Assembly (NCBI RefSeq): GCF_000003815.2
Contig: NC_049981.1
Coordinates: 19,610,559 to 19,674,558, forward strand
From: Branchiostoma floridae
Lineage: Eukaryota > Chordata > Leptocardii > Amphioxiformes > Branchiostomatidae
Length of the DNA stretch: 64,000 bases
Reading direction: 5' to 3'
Position numbers and translations under genes: made by a program. The notes under the pieces are model-generated. The model made no database searches and was not told where the DNA came from. It saw only the letters and a list, made by a program, of their open reading frames with translations. Each line of letters starts with the position of its first letter. Positions within the stretch are counted from its first letter, which is position 1. This document shows, one piece after another, positions 44,258-55,300 of the stretch.

Positions 44258-47200
44258 CTATAAGAGTACAGACAACAAATTAAGGAAAGTGTAATTTTAA
44301 ACAAATACTCCTAACTTGTCTATTATCATGCTAATGATGCTATCTACATAAATACTCAGGTTTGATGTTACTTGCAGTAATATTGCAGTGCTACACACAG
44401 ACAAAATTAATTTCAGTAATCTAAGAAGGGTGCTTTAACCCTTAAACTGCCAAAACTGGATATATCCGGCACGCATATACATGCCTTGTGTGCCGTGCCC
44501 GGTTATAACCGGGATAGCGTATTCCCCCGAAGTAGCAGCTTTGCGTGCATGTAGCGCACGAACCCCGGACGTTAGGGACTTCGGCCTTGTTCGGTTGTCT
44601 CTGTTCGGGGGTCAGCGGCCAACCTCGGCACTAATAGCATTTTATAGGGCTGAAGCTCTGGCAGTTTAAGGGTTAAAACGGTGCATTTATAGAATCTACT
44701 TGACTCTATAATTTTAGGAGAGACATCTAGCACACACCATCAAAAGTGCAGCTTTTCATCAAGAGCAGCAACTTACGAGTACATATTACAACCTGCAGAA
44801 GATCACCTTTTCAGTTGGCTGGATCAGATGGAGATGAATGTCCTTTTCAACATCAGTCTAGGTATTATTTTAATGTGTCATGCTATGAGACAATGTACAG
44901 ATTATGTACCTGGTAATAAAAAGACAAACAAACATACCACAGTTGTCCAGAGTTAGGAGTGGATGATCAGTAGGAAGTGGTTCTGGCGTGGTGACGTCCA
45001 GTCCTGCTGCCTTGATGGTTCCCCTCTTCAGGGCCTCATACAGGTCCTCCTGGTGAACCACACCTCCTCTGAAGCAAAACATACAGTCAAACCTGCCGAA
45101 GACAAACCTTGCAGTGCCTAGTGCAACTGTCCTTTATCTGTAGCAGGGAATATTGTTACAGGGAAGGGTTGCATGCCCTTCCCCTTTAACATGCTCAAGG
45201 CAACTCAAACATCAGACCACTATTTTACATCCCTTTTAAAAGACGGATGCAGCCCTGACCAAGATACCCTAACTAGGATTGAACTGGGGGTCTCCCACTT
45301 ACCAACCAGATAATTAATTGTGAGGCTGCCACCAGTTAAACTACAGGGACATTCAGTGAACCTTTAAAATCTGGTCTAAGCAGGTGTTGATGGGAAAAAT
45401 GTGGTCACATTGGCGAGGTAGTCCCTATGTACAGGTGGTCATAATATGCCTCAAGCCTGAAGGAGACTTTACATGTGACTTGCTTGCAATACTTTTTCTA
45501 CTCACTAGATGTCTCTTCTACCAGGCAGTACCAGTACTGCCTTCTTGGTCCATTGAGTAGATTACAGCGACTAGATGTAACGTTTGCATGGCACTATCTT
45601 CAATAGGGAGATGCAGCTTACTCTAAAAGCAGATCCTTTCAGCAGCATAAGATAGTATCAAAATCTGTGCATTGGCTACCATTTCATTTACGTCACGATT
45701 GCCTGATACTAGCATTTGACCAGTGCGTTATGCTGCAGATCCTCATCAGGTAGCCAATGCACACTCCTAGGCCTGCTACATTCCTTTACCAGGTTTTGAT
45801 ACTATCTTATGCTACCGTAGAATCTGCTTGGTGATTAGATGCAGCTAACACTTTCAATTTGGACTGACATCAGGAATTTGAAAATCCAAGTATAAATGTA
45901 TTTATCTATGTAACTATCTTTTTGGCATGTGAAACTCAGCAATCTACAATAAAGTTGAAATTCAAGGCAAAGGCTGATTACATAGATTCTTTTAGAGGGA
46001 TAAATATTTGATTATATTCGTGAAGAATTTTGAAGATGAAGCATGGCATCTTTACCTGCTTGTGTTAATAAAGATTGCAGAAGATTTCATCTTGCTGAAG
46101 ACGGTCTTGTTAAACATTTCCTTGGTCTCAGGTGTAAGGGCGCAGGTCGCAATCACAAAGTCTGACTCTGACAAGAGCTCCTCCAATTCAACTGGAAATC
46201 CAACACAGCCACAAATAAGATTAGATACCAAAACAACAAGTTCTTCTGCAGTACTATTGGACCCTATAGAAAGCTGCTTGGAGGCCTATTATCAAACTTG
46301 ACATTCACTTTCCTGACCCGTACCAACCTACCAAATATCATGAGGATCCATCCACGGCTTCTTGATTTTTTACTATATCTAGACAGATAGACACACAAAC
46401 ACACAGCATAGAAAAATAACTTTCTTGATGACGGTAACATTGGCCATGGAATTTGGAAAGGCACTACATATTTGGACAATGCTAACTTATATTTCAACCT
46501 TCTTGTTGCAGGAAACTTCAATTCTCACACACAATCAACATACAAAACAACAGTTACTGTACTGTAGCTGTAAATAATGCCCAGCATACAAGAATCAACT
46601 GAAGCAAATATATTCTATATTTGATGAATACAATTCATTTTCTGTGGTTGAATCAATTCCAGCAGCCTGAGTACACTGACCATGCACTGCTCCAACCTTC
46701 CCAGCTGCCTCCGGTTTGGGGTTCCTGCCATGGTACAGAAACCTGGAAACTCCAAATGGTTTCAGTCTTTCAGCTACTGCAGCACCTGTTGTGGATCAAA
46801 AGAAATTAACATGTGCCAAATTACAACAAGAATATTCTATTTCACTTAGATATATCTAGAGCTAGATCTATCAATTTCTAGATCTAGATCTATCTATTTG
46901 CCACTAAGGATATTTGGTAGTTGTAAAGCGGAAAGGATTGCGGTGAAATGACAAATAAACTGTAAATGGACATTTGCTAAATAACATTCTAACACAAGAA
47001 TTAATTAAGCTACAGGACAATAGGACCATGCCAACTTGGCTCAGTCAATACCCAGAATTCGTATTTGGCTAGGGTTAGGGAGGCTAAGGGTTTTGGGCCA
47101 AGTTACTGTAAATGCATTTAAGTTCGCAGGGATTTAATTTCGAAGTAGCGGGAAAAAGGACCGTTTGCGATTGTTTTCAGTTTGCGGTAGCACCATGCAA

Positions 47201-49716
47201 TGTAATCTCTTACTGCCATGGAAAAAACGTTCATGGTGGTTTTACATTTGAGGTAAATTTGTAATGCAAAAATCGCAACATTAAACCACTGCGAAAATTT
47301 CTGTATTTACAGTAACCAGGGTATTAGTTCAATTTGGTCTAATTATCCATAGGACAAGCTAGTAGAGGATCATAGCAACAAACAACAGAAGAAAGAAATG
47401 CAACCAATGGCACTGACCTATCCTACCCAGGCCTACAATCCCCACGGTACTGCCAGACAGTCCTGAACCACACATCCACAGGGGGATCCACGTGCCCCAA
47501 CCACCACTGAACATAGGAGGAGAAAGTAATAAGTGTCAGTACCATACATTCTGGTGTAGCTATAAACCATTTCATAAAAAAGGAAAAAGAGTGCTTCTCT
47601 TTACACTCTTGTAAAACATCATCATAGTCATAATATTGCAGATACTTGACTTAAAAATAGGTAAGTATGAATTACAGTAGAATGTGACCTTTTGACCTCA
47701 TGGACTCCCTCGACCAGCCTCCTGCTTGTGGTGAGCAGCAAGGCAACTGTCAGCTCTGCCTGAGGACATAGATGGAAACATTATGGATCCATTCATAACA
47801 TCTAGGTTGAATAATGATGACTTTTCAATTAGAAATAGTTTTGAAATCTTCACACTAATAAAACATCATGATCAAAGATCTGGAAATGTCATATACCATA
47901 ACAGAGTATATGTAATTCAAATCTTAAAGAACTTACTGTTGCATCTGTTAACACATCTGGAGTATAGCCTAGTGGGAGCTTCCTGAAAATATATGTGATG
48001 TAGATTTAAGGTTAACACAAACACTATTGCAAATTTACAGTATCAACTATACCTTTTGGTCACTATAAGGATTTTGTTTAGGGGGTTTCTTTTGTACATT
48101 TTGGGGACTAAGGAACACTGAAGGCCCGAGACAAGTAATGTAGGCACCAGCTTTCTAAGGGAGTCCAGGGGCATCACTGTAAAATTTGTAAAATTAGACC
48201 ACTGAAATGGCATTTCCCTCATTTTTTAAAAAGATTTCAAGGTAAAAAAAATGGAGATGATAACATTAACAACGCTGTCAAGAGAGGATTCATTGATCGT
48301 CTCTTAGGGGTACCCACAAGTATGTATGAGTATGGGTCATCCAAACCCCCCTTTACCTACAGGCATGATACTGACCTGGACTTGAGGAGCTGACTTACCT
48401 TTTCCTGAGTTCTGGCAATGAAATATGGTCAAACCCCACAGACATGGTGCTCACTGCCTTCAGTCCTGGTCCTGATAAACACATAGCAACATGGTAAGGA
48501 GAAAATAGACACAAGCATGTTTGGTTATGTCATGAGTATTGACTATAGTATTAGTCCCTCTCAGGCTCTCCCCAGTACATTTTCATATTGAAATTGGGAT
48601 TAGAATGATTTGGCCATATACCAACTTGGCCCAGTTAACTCTGAGTCAGTGGAACACCCTGGTCAATTAGGCCCAACATCCTGGTGAGCTTGGTCAGGTT
48701 GAGGATCTGGGTGTTGGGATGTCAAACACTTAAAATTGTTTGACATTCCTAAAGTTGTTCACAGCAAAGACTTACATGCTACTTGCTATAAGCTTTTACT
48801 TCTCATCGCGTAATAACACTTAGTTACTAAATAAACAAATACATGACTGACCCACCTGCTGCATCCAGCACCTCTGCATCAATCTTATCTGTCAGCAGAC
48901 AGTACAGCCCATCTATACCCTTCACTCCCTTCAGCAGTTCTACCCTGGGAACAGGGTCATCTGCATCCCACTGGGCCACACTACATCTGGAACAGGATAC
49001 AAAGTATTCACTTTATGTTTGAGAAGACTGGGGGGGGGGTTAAAAAAAACAGCTACAATTTTCAGCGTCTCCGCAAAGGAGGAGTGGCTATTGTAAAGTA
49101 ATTTGGGAGAAACTAGCATAACGCTACAAGATACTCAACTGGATATGTCTCTGATGTCTCCCTAGCTAACTGATTATATATCCAATCATTATGATTTATT
49201 GTAGATTGCCTCACTATAGAAGTATTTCTTTTAAAAAATGGTTCGAAACAGCTGTGTATTTTGCCAATTATCTACAATGATAGTCCAAGCTGATCTGGGA
49301 AAAAGGTGTAAATATAGGGGGCGTGGCCGTGGCGTAAAATTGGCGGGTATAATTGATTCTTTATGCTGGACTCACGAATCAGTCACGCTTGTAATGGAGC
49401 ACAAATTTCTATTCTCCACATATATATTTACATAGACGTTGATTGAATTATTGGCAAATAGCAGAGTACACTGGAGTGATTGGACGTAGCTCATGACAAT
49501 GTATTAGAATCATATTCATAAACGTAACATGAAAACTCACTCTCCCTGCAGCAAGTCCAGCGCTTTCTGCGGTATCCTACGAGTCACATACACATTTGGC
49601 TTCCCTGCTGTGCTCATTCTTCTCACATGTATCCCTCTGGACCCTTCTCTCTTTATAAAACACCCAAACAAGGCAGGTTTCGTGCAGAAATGTTGAAGTT
49701 TTGGGGCAAAGTTCAT
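44136..49716 (-). CDS. GRHPR: GRHPR, glyoxylate/hydroxypyruvate reductase
   Basis: Ten minus-strand exons: 49541-49617 (extension to 49716), 48856-48986, 48399-48471, 47937-47982, 47689-47759, 47418-47506, 46681-46785, 46056-46191, 44938-45068, 44136-44257. From the Met at 49617 the product is 326 residues (human: 328). It reduces glyoxylate to glycolate and hydroxypyruvate to D-glycerate with NADPH. D-2-hydroxyacid dehydrogenase features: nucleotide motif [10 protein letters not shown] (GLGRIG at 158-163), Arg183 after strand 2 ([13 protein letters not shown] type), and catalytic Arg243 (NTSRGG), Glu272 (TTPEPLP) and His291 (LPHIGSAT). These equal human Arg245, Glu274 and His293 with a constant offset of 2. 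Ends in VQL, not a peroxisomal SKL. Three donors are of the GTC type. Confidence 0.95.
44435..44676. mobile_element. piggyBac-type MITE
   Basis: TTAA at 44435-44438 and 44673-44676 flanks perfectly inverted ends CCCTTAAACTGCCA / TGGCAGTTTAAGGG. TTAA duplication with CCC-starting ends is the piggyBac hallmark. 234-bp CpG-rich interior without transposase. In GRHPR intron 9. Confidence 0.85.
44938..45068 (-). CDS. GRHPR: GRHPR exon 9, catalytic Arg and Glu
   Basis: Acceptor TTGCTTCAG, donor TGTG|GTATGT. Encodes [20 protein letters not shown], then [20 protein letters not shown]. The catalytic Arg codon straddles the upstream junction. Confidence 0.96.
45137..45352 (-). mobile_element. tRNA-derived SINE
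   Basis: Minus strand shows an A-box-like TAGTTTAACTGGTGGC (45343-45328) and a B-box-like AGTTCAATCCT (45285-45275), spaced as in tRNA genes, then an unrelated tail ending near TTACAGGGAAGGG. A tail-only copy of the same family lies at about 53788-53875. In GRHPR intron 8. Confidence 0.6.
45618..45837. mobile_element. hAT-like foldback, relative of 8858-10010
   Basis: 220 bp. Long inverted arms (CATAAGATAGTATCAAAA against TTTTGATACTATCTTATG). 8-bp duplication GATGCAGC at 45610-45617 and 45838-45845. Shares GACC.GTGCGTTATGC.GCAG and the GG.GATTA end with the element at 8858. Confidence 0.7.
46056..46191 (-). CDS. GRHPR: GRHPR exon 8
   Basis: Acceptor GATTTCCAG, donor AGCAG|GTAAAG. Encodes [20 protein letters not shown], then [20 protein letters not shown] and INTS, running into the catalytic Arg. 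Confidence 0.95.
46265..46410. repeat. Partial copy of dispersed repeat
   Basis: Matches 62355-62500: CTACCAAATAT, GGATCCATC, GGCTTCTTGA, then an AGACAGA-rich end. In GRHPR intron 7. Confidence 0.65.
46681..46785 (-). CDS. GRHPR: GRHPR exon 7
   Basis: Acceptor CACAACAG, donor CATG|GTCAGT. Encodes [20 protein letters not shown], then [14 protein letters not shown]; the LYHGR Arg is placed to contact the NADPH 2'-phosphate. Confidence 0.94.
47104..47314. mobile_element. Short MITE, copy 2 of the TACTGTAAATGC family
   Basis: Starts TACTGTAAATGCATTTAAGT and ends TATTTACAGTA; parallel to 1608-1819 along its whole length. In GRHPR intron 6. Confidence 0.8.
47418..47506 (-). CDS. GRHPR: GRHPR exon 6, dinucleotide-binding motif
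   Basis: Acceptor ATGTTCAG, donor ATAG|GTCAGT. Encodes [20 protein letters not shown], then VGIVGLGRI; GxGxxG for NADPH. Confidence 0.95.
47689..47759 (-). CDS. GRHPR: GRHPR exon 5
   Basis: Acceptor GTCCTCAG. Encodes [20 protein letters not shown], then EVK. The donor AAAAG|GTCACA is weak but required by frame and homology. Confidence 0.93.
47937..47982 (-). CDS. GRHPR: GRHPR exon 4 (46 bp)
   Basis: Acceptor ATTTTCAG, donor GCAACA|GTAAGT. Encodes [28 protein letters not shown] continues into the next exon. Confidence 0.94.
48399..48471 (-). CDS. GRHPR: GRHPR exon 3
   Basis: Acceptor TTTATCAG, donor AAAAG|GTAAGT. Encodes [20 protein letters not shown], then LRK; STMSVG.DH is a substrate-domain hallmark. 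Confidence 0.95.
48856..48986 (-). CDS. GRHPR: GRHPR exon 2
   Basis: Acceptor TTCCAG, donor GCAG|GTGGGT. Encodes [20 protein letters not shown], then [18 protein letters not shown], matching CEVEQWDSDEPIP and GLLCLLSD of human GRHPR. Confidence 0.94.
49541..49716 (-). CDS. GRHPR: GRHPR exon 1 with optional N-terminal extension
   Basis: The conserved start is Met at 49617 ([17 protein letters not shown]). The frame stays open upstream to ATGs at 49716 and 49803. From 49716 it adds [20 protein letters not shown], then an Arg-rich stretch ending HVRR just before MSTAG: a plausible cleavable mitochondrial signal. Donor GGAGA|GTGAGT. A five-codon upstream ORF in another frame (ATGGCCGCCGCCGTC then TGA) lies at about 49737, within a YY1-like motif. 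Confidence 0.85.
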
Positions 49717-49840
49717 GTTTTCAGACGGCGGCGGCCATTTTGAATGGGCAATGCCTCCTGGGAAATATTCCCATGTGGGACGTCCCATCAGTGGATGGGC
49801 CATGTTGATTTGATTATGTTATAACGTTACCCCCGCACAT
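49717..49840 (-). promoter_or_regulatory. GRHPR promoter region
   Basis: Minus strand holds CAAAATGGCCGCCGCC (about 49740-49725), a YY1-like element usually close to the start of transcription. If transcription begins there, the ATG at 49803 is not in the mRNA and 49716 is the first in-frame start. Confidence 0.4.
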
Positions 49841-49842
49841 AA

Positions 49843-50160
49843 ATTTTTGTCCGTTTCCCCCAAAATAAGCTTTTTGAGCTTATGTCAATCGTATGAAGCA
49901 GCAAAAATAACCGTTACCAATGTCGTGGAATGCCAAAGTCAGTTCCAAAGCCAAAGAAGATGTGAAAGAACAGAAATGAAGAATCTATTGTTCACTGTAA
50001 CAATTATGTGTGTTTAGTAATTTATTCAAATTTCAACTATTTCAATTTCAACATAACAGAGACAACTTTAATTTTTGCCAACCTTTTCTTATTGCACACA
50101 AGCCAGCATCAGTTTTGGGTTGCCAAAAGATGTCATCCGTGTAAGGTCATATCAGCATGG
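49843..50160. repeat. Dispersed repeat, copy B
   Basis: Colinear with 43178-43475 in several blocks; family unknown. Confidence 0.5.
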
Positions 50161-51069
50161 TCAAAAAAAAAAAATGGCTATAGGCACGCTCAGTGTGTCA
50201 ATAGCCACAGCGAAAAAGAATTAGGGCCAGTGACTTTCAACAGAATGACAAGTAAGACAAAGACACATTCAAACAACGAAGAAAAATGCAACTAATGGTC
50301 ATATTTGGTACATTTTCTAGGATCATTCATGTCAGACCAAAACTCAACTTCAATGTGACTGTGTGGACAAGACAGACCTAAATAGACCTGTAACGTTAAA
50401 TCTTCAACAAACAACATTGTCATGTTGTGACAATGTTGCCTGCTATTCTGATTAGCACCACTTGTCTGTCTACCACCTGTCTCAAAACAAACAGTTCCAT
50501 GTATTCAGTAGAGACTAAATATCCACAACCTAAAGCACAGGATAAGCATATTAGTGAAATCATCAGGACAACAAACAAGATGTTTACAGATTTAGTGCGA
50601 TTCCTATTTTGTCAAGATCTAACATCCATTGGCATAATACCGGTCGGTTTACTGCAATTTCTCAAGCAATGCTAATTTGGCAAATGATCAACGCATCATT
50701 TTCTCCAGTTACATGTTGCTGTTACAGCTTACCTTTGCCACTTCTTCTGTGTAAATTATTTTGTCTCTCTGGTCCTGCTAAAAACATAATATCGTAATTG
50801 GAACACACCGCGGAATTGCACGGAGAACGGGCGCGTGGTTGGAAGGGGGTGCACTATACCGGCCGAACGAAACACGGCACAATTAACTGCCGCTATGTAC
50901 CTTTATACATCCTCTGTTGTTCCTTTCTTTCCTGTTAGTAGTTGCACAAAACAAAAATCTGCATGAGCATACAAAAAGTCATGAGAAAATGGGCGTATAC
51001 TGACAAGAATTTTCATTTAATTTTGGTCCGTCACAACCGCTATGACGTAAAACTTTACTGCTGGCCGTA

Positions 51070-52375
51070 GCATTAAAAATGGCGGGAAAATGGCGCCGTA
51101 CGTTCAATTTGACCCATTCAGCCGTAGATCCGGGCGATAATGCAACGGTTCCTCACACTTTTACAAGAGTTGTAGGTCTGTAGGAAAGAAATTCAAGATT
51201 GTTGTTGAATCATGCTCGTCTTGTGCCGTGAGCACATGTGATTATTGTCTACAAATCTGGCGATGAACGTGACAGTGTGTTTGTCCCACGACGAGCTCGC
51301 CTGCCCCGAAAATGACCTGAAAACTTTTGGCCTTGTTGTCTTCGAATGCATTGTTATCGATGCTTTGTAAATGATGTATTGGACACCTAGATGTCTGAAG
51401 TGTGCATACCTCAGAAATAACTATTGTTGCATGTGTAGATCTCTTTAAGTTCCACTATTTTTAATCGACCGGTATAAGGCTTATGACCGGTATTATGCCA
51501 ATGCATGTTACCACGCTTGATTTACGCTTTTTAGTAAAGAGAGAAATCTAATTCAAACTCTTCGCTCTTCGTTGATTCAGATAGTCAGCTGCATAAATAA
51601 ATGACAATGGCTGCGATACCTAAATTGGATAAAACTCCTCAGCTGTAATTACCATTAAACCATAGTTTATTTCCGCCTCCATTACCAAAAATTTATATCA
51701 TAAACATTTTTTAACACAACACAGCACCACTGAATAGCAGCGATCAATGTCACCCCCACCATAACTTTGAATTCGTCCAGTCCGCACCTAGCCAATCAGC
51801 GCTCGTTCCGCGAACTTTTCAAGGCTTGATTACAATAGCGGGACCACTCGAGCTTGTTGTTGTGGCTGTCAGGCTGGGTTTCAATGGCTTTTCTGTCCTT
51901 CTGGGCGTGATCATCGGCATAGGAGCCCAACCGGAAACGACAAGAACAACTTAGAGACGGTTGGGAATAGCCTGCGTGTCGAAATTCCACTGTTTCTTCA
52001 GATTACGTGTGTTTGCGTGGTGTCCGTGGTTTAGGGAAGAGTTGTGGCATGCAGTCGGGAGGCCAGGTCTCAGTGCCCCGCCGCCACGCGAACGTGCTCT
52101 GGGTCTAAAAGGTATCTTCTCTGGACTCGGACCAAATCTTTCACCTTCTAGTTCGGGAAGTTTCACCGTTCCTCGGGTGTAACTAATGGTGAGCTTGACC
52201 TCAATTGGAGAACGGTAACCATACAGCGAGCTGGGGGTCTGAATCCAACAGAAGTCGGTATTCTCTTCCGGGCCTTAGACCAGTGCTATTTGCCGGTCGG
52301 AAGGCGTGCCAAAATAGGTCCTGGTGGGAGACCGGATCCCGGCCACAGTGTGGATCCCAGTGGTACTGGTCGCAG
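51070..52375 (+). promoter_or_regulatory. Promoter-like block with possible noncoding first exon
   Basis: At 51079-51097 lies ATGGCGGGAAAATGGCGCC (E2F-like GGCGGGAAA plus YY1-like). ACCGGAAAC (ETS-like) occurs near 51930. A strong donor CGCAG|GTGAGT at 52375/52376 could end a first exon starting around 51960. Only short ORFs lie in that stretch, so the exon would be 5' UTR. Candidate second exon 57211-57346. Confidence 0.3.
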
Positions 52376-55300
52376 GTGAGTATTTTCATTTTAATGGTCC
52401 ACCATATAATACTAGCGAGAAATATAGAATGGATAGCTTGTGTCACGGTAGCTGAAGACTGTCGGATCCATGTCCGATCCACAAGACTCCGCTTTTTATT
52501 GCCAATCCCCTTTATACTATAGAATATTCGTCATTAATTTCTCGGTTGGAAAAGTTGTAACCTCACCCCTGCGTGTACATTTTAAGTCCTATCTCTTTCT
52601 CCAAGTATGTATATAAGACCTAACTAAGACATTTCTTCTATTACATGTAATATCTACGTTGTACCACGAGCATTGTCCCTACCCTCACCTGTGCCCAGGT
52701 GAACAGTACACTACTGTAACCAAACACGGCCAGGCACCGGTAGCTCGTTACTGTAGCGTTACGGTCCCACGGTCTCTTAAATACAAGACTTAGACACGGA
52801 TTCTTTCCTTTTCTCTTCCCTACTTTTGTAACAGGGAACAAACACACCCTGAGACCCTGATAAACAAATCCCACCCTTCCATAAGCACAGTGGGAATTCT
52901 TCTAAAGAACCTGAGACAGCCATTATTAGTGAGGAGAGTCGCCAAGAGTGGAGCAATTTTCTGGGGCCATGGTGCAGCAATGTGCACCTTAATTGGTATT
53001 GGTCGGTATTTTCCCAGGGGAATTGGCTGACAAAACGTTTAGCATGTTTGTGTGACTGTACCATTGAAGCATGGAGCACAACGTTGCTGCAACTAGTGAC
53101 AAGAGAGCTCAGATTCCTTTTGAGGAAGCAAACAATCATTTATAGATAACTTAATGATAATATTGTACTGCTAAATTAAACAATGAAATCAACAAGCATA
53201 TACTTTTTCTTTGCATAAAATAAATATCTTGAGACTGAATTGTTATGTCAACCACAGCAAATTTTCAACAGCAATGCTACACCCACCTGCATTTTTTTCA
53301 TAACTAAAAGTTTAAACATAACGTTATTTCTTAATTTGGAAATGAATGTGCATGTATATATTGTGAGATCAAGTTCTTTGTAGATGAACTTCTGAAAAGA
53401 AAAGACATGGCTATGCTCCTAAAGACCACACCTAGACCATGTCCACAAGTGAAAAATTCTTCAGCCTTCCCTCTACATTCCAGAGAATTTTCCTCTTCAA
53501 AATGTGGGTGTTTGTCAGAGGTCATGAGGTGTTAAGGTTATGTTCGTAAATTGACAATTAGCATCCATGGTTACATTTGCAGAGGACCACACCCATACAT
53601 AATGGGTCTCTAGGAGCTCCAACCTTGGCAACACCTGTTTCCTTGATGTTAGCTCATCTCCAAGCAGATGTGTGGTTCAGGTTTCTTTGGCTTGTCTTTC
53701 TGCACTAATTGTTTGTTGTTCACCTTGTAGTGCCAGGTGGCACATGGCTCAGCAAGTTTCCTTACTGTTTCTATACAAGGGTATGTTTTACAGGGAGGGG
53801 GGTGCTAGTCCTTCCCCCTTTTAGTGCTTGAGGCAAATCCTCCAACATCCCCAATTCACATCCCTTCCAACCACAATGCCTTTCTCATTTATTATGGCAT
53901 GATTTGACTTGAGATTCGGCTATGTAAACGATCATACATGTGTGTGTAGACATTACTTTTGCTTGCAAACACACATTATTACAGACTCAGAGAGACCACA
54001 AGGACTGAGTAAGGCTTTTAATTGATTCTGCATAGTCCCTACCTCCCAAACACTTCCAATCAATTTTCCAAGCAAGATTTCCTCTTCATTATGGAGGAGC
54101 AAGTGAGATGGAACAGGGTCCACCAGGAGTGTCACCTGTGAAATTGATGCCACCAGGTGTGACCATTGTAACATGATTCCCTAGTAGATTCCTGATGAGA
54201 GCTCCAAATGAAGTCATGTACCATATTCTTAGAAAATTACCGGGATGTATCAGGAGAGAAATTGCTGGAACAGAAAGTGGTTATGGCCAGCACAAGTATT
54301 GGATCATGATTCAGGCTGTTGGTAATGATGTAAAATGGTTCAACTCTGAGATTGCTACATTTACTACTAACAATGGAAATAGTTGCTCCTTGGGTATTCC
54401 ATTCAATTCAGATGAATTTCTATTTCAGAAAACAGAATAAAAGATTGTTAAATCCTTTACTGGAACAAAATATTTATACCTTGGTAAAAATGATAAAAGA
54501 TTAAGAACATTGTATTCCATTGAACGTATCTGTATTCGATTCTTTCAACATGGCAGAGCCTATAATACCCATTTGTTGCATATTCCTAAAAGTAAAAAAA
54601 AGGCTAACAAGATATTTGCTTATAACACAATCATTTTGTGACTACCAGTCATTGAAAAGGTAATAGATGCTTGCAGAGCAAATATTGTTCGTACATGAAT
54701 ATGATAACAACCAGGCACAAATTTACAACAGTTAGTTGTTTTTGCACTTTGATTTTTGTCTAAAGATCTTGTATCATCCATGAAACCTATATTCTATAAT
54801 GTTCTTGGCAAGGACTTTTTTGCAAACATCTTGTCCACACCAGAGCTTGTTAAGCTGTTTGCTTGGCTGATGACCAATATCTCTTTAGTACTCTCCACAC
54901 ACCCACTTGGTAAACATCTGTCGCAGTATACAAGGGCACTGGTAGTACCTACCACTGTTTGCACATGTTTGAAGCATGAAGTAAACCTATCTGTTACGTA
55001 CAAAGCATGTAGGTACACAGTAGAACCTGAGTAATGCAGGTGAACCTCCTCTGCTCAGGTAAAGTTTGGCAGGGTGTGAAATTTCCACCTGTAACCTTGT
55101 AGACAAAAACTCAGACACACACACACACAAAATTGAATTTCAAATCAGCAATTCTCTTACAAAATTCAATTAGCTTTTCATAATCTTGTATACTTTTTCA
55201 AACAAAAATCAAATGTAAAGAGAAAAAAATGTATTAGCTGCAATATCATATAATGTTTGATTATTTTTTTAAAGATTTATTGTCCAAGTTAAGATCTTCA

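Noticed and set aside
45275-45343. A functional tRNA gene
   Set aside because: Boxes are present but the cloverleaf does not close and a SINE tail follows.
52205-52522. 105-residue plus-strand ORF near the promoter-like block
   Set aside because: No ATG start (begins at TTG) and it crosses a strong splice donor; more likely untranslated exon plus intron.
52777-53139. 120-residue minus-strand ORF
   Set aside because: Composition is random (Cys/Ser/His rich), no start context, splice sites or family resemblance.
54195-54440. 81-residue plus-strand ORF
   Set aside because: AT-rich, no acceptor/donor pair, no homology; the sequence downstream degrades at once.
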